Assembly: GCA_004431415.1 (NCBI GenBank)
Contig: QPMI01000495.1
Location: 188,147 to 252,146 of the forward strand
Reading direction: 5' to 3'
From: Cyanophora paradoxa
Taxonomy: Eukaryota > Glaucocystophyceae > Cyanophorales > Cyanophoraceae
DNA: 64,000 bases
The notes below the pieces were generated by a model. That model was not told the DNA's origin. It saw nothing but the letters and a program-made list of their open reading frames with translations, and made no database searches. A program made the translations under genes and the position numbers. Shown one piece after another: positions 61,309-64,000 of the stretch (positions are counted from its first letter, which is position 1; each line of letters begins with the position of its first letter).

Positions 61309-63132
61309 ATGGCTTCAGAACGGCTACCCTCTTGCTGGCGTCGAGCATCTGCTCCTAGTGTACATTACAATGCTGGTCAATCTCAGCGCCCTCGTGAGAG
61401 TACTTTCATTCGGGCAGAAATTCAGAAGCTGCTCGGTACCGGCGCTATTCGGGTGGCCCCCAAGCCCCCGAAAATTGTTTGCTCGCTATTTACGGTTCCA
61501 AAGAAGACTGGTGATAAGCTCAGACTGATTTGGGATGGCCGCCCAACAAATCGAGGTCTTCCTCCTGTCCCTTTTCGCTATGAAAATATGCGCGAGGTCA
61601 TCGCCTTGCTGCGACCTGGCTGGTTTATGTTTACTATCGACCTCGAGTCGGGATATCATCATGTACCGGTAGACCCGCAATATTTCTCGTACCTGGGCTT
61701 CCAGTACGATAGTACTTTCTTCGAATACACCGTTTTACCCTTCGGGCTCTCACATGCCCCATATGCATTCACCAAGATCATACGTCAGGTCATTAAATTT
61801 CTCCGCGCACACGGTATTACCGTGGTATCGTATGTAGATGATTTCTGGTTTGCGGCTCCCACGTACCAGGCCGCTGTTAATCTTCGCAATTTCATTCTCG
61901 ATCTTTTTCGCCACCTGCACTTATTCATTAATGAGAAATCGGCCCTTGAGCCTGCACAGCGTGTCGAATTTTTAGGGTTTATTGTAGATTCCACATCTAT
62001 GATGTTTGAGGTCCCTCTGCAGAAGCTTAGTAAGCTTCAGGACCGGCTAAAGGACGCAGCTAAGCGCATCCAGTCGTGCCAGGCTAGAGGCGTGCAATTT
62101 CAGATGTCAGCTCGTACACTCGCTTCGATTGTCGGTGTGCTTATGTCAATGGCCTTAGCTATTGCACCCGCTCGCATTCATACTCGATCCATTTATCGCA
62201 ACATTGATATTACCCAGCGACAATTTCGGTGGAATGCCCCGGCGGTGGTATCGCCGGAGGCCCAGGAGGAGCTTCTGTGGTGGCATGCAAATCTCGCCCG
62301 CTATAATGGGCGGTGTGCCATCCGGCCAGAGCGAATTTTCGTTGTTACGACGGATGCCAGCAAGATCGGTCTTGGTGGTTTTGTCACCACCGAGGTTGGC
62401 GATATCTCATTCCAACAACAGTGGACTCCTGCAGAGTCGGCCCAGACGCCTGCATGGCGTGAGATGACCGCCATTATTCGTGCTCTGCATCATTTCAGTC
62501 CTTACCTGCAGCACGTTAATTTACTAGTTCGCTCAGATAACACAAATGCAGTGCAGTACATTCTTAATGGTGGCGGTCGTAGCCCCGAGCTTACATTAAT
62601 CGCCAAGGAAATTTGGAATTTCGCCTTGCAAAATTGTGCCTTCATGGATGCTGAGTGGATACCTGGAGAAACCAATAATTTCGCCGATTATCTTAGTCGC
62701 TGGTTTGCCCCTGCTGACTATCAGCTTTCCGATGCTGTTTTCCGTCGCATTGTTAACAGATATGGCTTGCCTGATGTCGATCGAATGGCATTAGCTTCCT
62801 CTGCACGTGTCCCTCGCTATAATAGCATTGATCCTTTTGACCGCCTTGCAGAGGCAGTAGACTGCTTCACTGTTGATTGGTCTCGTGATTTTAATTATGT
62901 TTTCCCCGACCCTGCAGTCCTACTGCGGGTGGTTCGTCATGCTCAAGCTTGTCGAGCTCGGATGATTGTTGTAGTACCCGAATGGCCCTCACAGCCATGG
63001 TGGCCTATCTTGCAGGCTGCAGCTGTGGAGCCCCCTCTGCATCTTGGTCGGGGCCACACAGTATGCCTTTTCGGTCCAACTCGTGCTGCTCTTCCTGAGT
63101 GGCTGCTCCTCGCTTTTCTAGTTCAGTTTTAG
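61309..63132 (+). CDS. Family A DIRS reverse transcriptase-RNase H
   Basis: Motifs with residue positions from 61,309: STFIRAEIQKLLGTGAIRVA (31-50), KLRLIWDGRPTNRGLP (70-85), FTIDLESGYHHVPVD (108-122, first catalytic Asp 111), TVLPFGLSHAPYAFTKI (141-157), VVSYVDDFWFA (172-182), VEFLGFIVDS (219-228). RNase H: VVTTDASKIGLGGF (345-358), PAWREMTAII (381-390, Glu 385), VRSDNTNAVQYIL (408-420) and ETNNFADYLSRWF. The C-terminal part with VVVPEWPSQPWWPIL is typical of DIRS/Ngaro pol. Homologous reading continues upstream to about 61,230 in another frame (YILSWLQNGYPLAG), so there is a shift near 61,340 and the true start is not fixed. RNA-dependent DNA synthesis for retrotransposition. Confidence 0.88.
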   Translation: MASERLPSCWRRASAPSVHYNAGQSQRPRESTFIRAEIQKLLGTGAIRVAPKPPKIVCSLFTVPKKTGDKLRLIWDGRPTNRGLPPVPFRYENMREVIALLRPGWFMFTIDLESGYHHVPVDPQYFSYLGFQYDSTFFEYTVLPFGLSHAPYAFTKIIRQVIKFLRAHGITVVSYVDDFWFAAPTYQAAVNLRNFILDLFRHLHLFINEKSALEPAQRVEFLGFIVDSTSMMFEVPLQKLSKLQDRLKDAAKRIQSCQARGVQFQMSARTLASIVGVLMSMALAIAPARIHTRSIYRNIDITQRQFRWNAPAVVSPEAQEELLWWHANLARYNGRCAIRPERIFVVTTDASKIGLGGFVTTEVGDISFQQQWTPAESAQTPAWREMTAIIRALHHFSPYLQHVNLLVRSDNTNAVQYILNGGGRSPELTLIAKEIWNFALQNCAFMDAEWIPGETNNFADYLSRWFAPADYQLSDAVFRRIVNRYGLPDVDRMALASSARVPRYNSIDPFDRLAEAVDCFTVDWSRDFNYVFPDPAVLLRVVRHAQACRARMIVVVPEWPSQPWWPILQAAAVEPPLHLGRGHTVCLFGPTRAALPEWLLLAFLVQF

Positions 63133-63212
63133 CTGTACCCAATTGCAAATTAGTGTCAAATAATTATAAATGCAATCGAGCGCACACCCTCATGCTTCTA
63201 ACCATACCCTGC

Positions 63213-64000
63213 AGTGGATGCAGCTCGTTGGGCCCACATCTGTGCTCGCATTACGTTCTACGCAAACCAGCATCTTGCCCCATCCACGCGAGATGCATAT
63301 GCAATGTGGGTTGGCCGTTTCGGCAGTTCTGCATTCAGCTGGGTGTTCTACCTTTTCCCGTCGATGCTGAGCTTTTTCTGCAGTTCGTAATGAGTGTGAG
63401 ACCTTGCGGTTTGATACCTCAGTTTTCAGCTCAGTGCTTATTCAGCACGTCCTCACGGCTTGCGCCGAGTCCTAGGCGATGGCCCCACTCGCCAGCGGCC
63501 GTCCTTTCGGTCGAACATATTCGCCGGCTAGCGGTAGCTTCCGATCGTGTTCCATCACAGACCCATCGTCGCTCTATTGCTATGATCACCGTCGGTTTCT
63601 TTGGCCTCCTCCGTCGCTCTGAGATTGTGCAAATTCGGCGGTCTCATTTATCTTTCCGCCCAGATGGCATGGTCCTCCGCGTCCCTCGCTCTAAAAACAG
63701 ATCAGACTCGGATTGGTCACGAGCTTTTATTTCGGCTCTGCCAGGCAACGTGTTATGTCCTGTTTTTCGTCTTCGTGTTTATATAGCCACTCTGCCTCCT
63801 ACTGTGGATGTCGTATTTGGACAGCTTCGCAATCCTAGTGTCGCCCTTTCTCCGGCGTCTGTCGGCTTCGCACTTCAGCAGCTTCTCAACCTCGCTGGTA
63901 TTGACAAATCTGGTTTCGCCACGCACAGCCTGCGCCGCGGTGGGGCCTGTGCTCTTGCAGCTGCTGGTGTTCCCGACGACGTCATTCGCGCCTTCGGACG
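63213..64000 (+). CDS. Family A DIRS tyrosine recombinase, partial and frameshifted
   Basis: The N-terminal DNA-binding part reads RWAHICARITFYANQHLAPS and TRDAYAMWVGRF. A one-base shift near 63,333 leads to FCIQLGVLPFPVDAELFLQF. The catalytic domain has MITVGFFGLLRRSEIVQIRR (box I Arg) and, near the edge, GFATHSLRRGGACALAAAGV, the conserved H-x2-R of tyrosine recombinases. The final Tyr lies beyond the window. Such enzymes integrate the circular DIRS cDNA without a target duplication. Confidence 0.85.

Larger units (their letters stand above)
38369..64000 (+). mobile_element. DIRS-like tyrosine-recombinase retrotransposon, family A, split by a Ty3 element
   Basis: Order: leader A1 (38,369-38,599), Gag (38,599-39,660), spacer to 39,908, then the nested LTR element (39,909-60,424). 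The DIRS element resumes at 60,425, with a spacer, leader copy A2 (60,880-61,110), RT-RNase H (to 63,132) and tyrosine recombinase (to the window edge). The right terminus is outside the window. Without the nested insertion it is at least 5.1 kb, normal for DIRS elements. RT-RNase H plus a tyrosine recombinase and no DDE integrase or LTRs defines the DIRS order. Confidence 0.8.

Overview
This is nuclear DNA from a very GC-rich, flagellated unicellular eukaryote, most likely a microalga or related protist. The evidence is the many short introns, a gene with the axonemal dynein light chain (p28/AXDND1) signature, a plant-like LCAT-type lipase, a PPR organelle protein, and large DIRS and Ty3/Gypsy retrotransposons. 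I cannot fix the lineage from sequence alone.

Left part (1-25,130): tightly packed, intron-rich host genes. In order: a WD40 propeller protein (-, runs off the left edge), an LCAT/phospholipase-like secreted lipase (+), an HI0933-family flavoprotein (+), a PPR protein (+), a long coiled-coil axonemal gene (-, about 7.7 kb), and a mitochondrially targeted P-loop ATPase (+). Many introns begin with or contain GTACCCC, so CCCC-rich or GGGG-rich text marks the sense strand.

Middle (25,130-38,368): gene-poor and patchy. It holds a 3.5 kb segment bounded by 27-bp inverted repeats and filled with a two-type satellite and a duplicated 0.5 kb block. It also holds AT-rich islands with compact ORFs of foreign look (31,895-32,620; 34,250-34,528; an interrupted partner at 37,380-37,541). 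A truncated DIRS-like element (family B, minus strand) sits in the last of these and is flanked by an 85-bp duplication of the target.

Right part (38,369-64,000): nested retrotransposons. A DIRS-like element (family A, plus strand: leader, Gag, internal copy of the leader, RT-RNase H, tyrosine recombinase) runs off the right edge. It is split by a 20.5 kb Ty3/Gypsy-type LTR element (39,909-60,424). This giant carries Gag with zinc knuckles, then about 10 kb of coding sequence with no recognisable domain (including one 2,021-codon ORF), then protease, RT, RNase H and integrase. Its reading frames abut with single-base shifts, mostly at short homopolymers. The two LTRs also differ only by single-base indels, so the element is probably young and its frameshifts are largely assembly errors. 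It may encode one polyprotein of about 6,000 residues.

The most notable observations are the giant element with its unknown ORFs and the recurring APATAGA-type motif. Next are the two DIRS families that both repeat the leader exactly up to the Gag start codon and both have Gag proteins with signal-peptide-like N termini.
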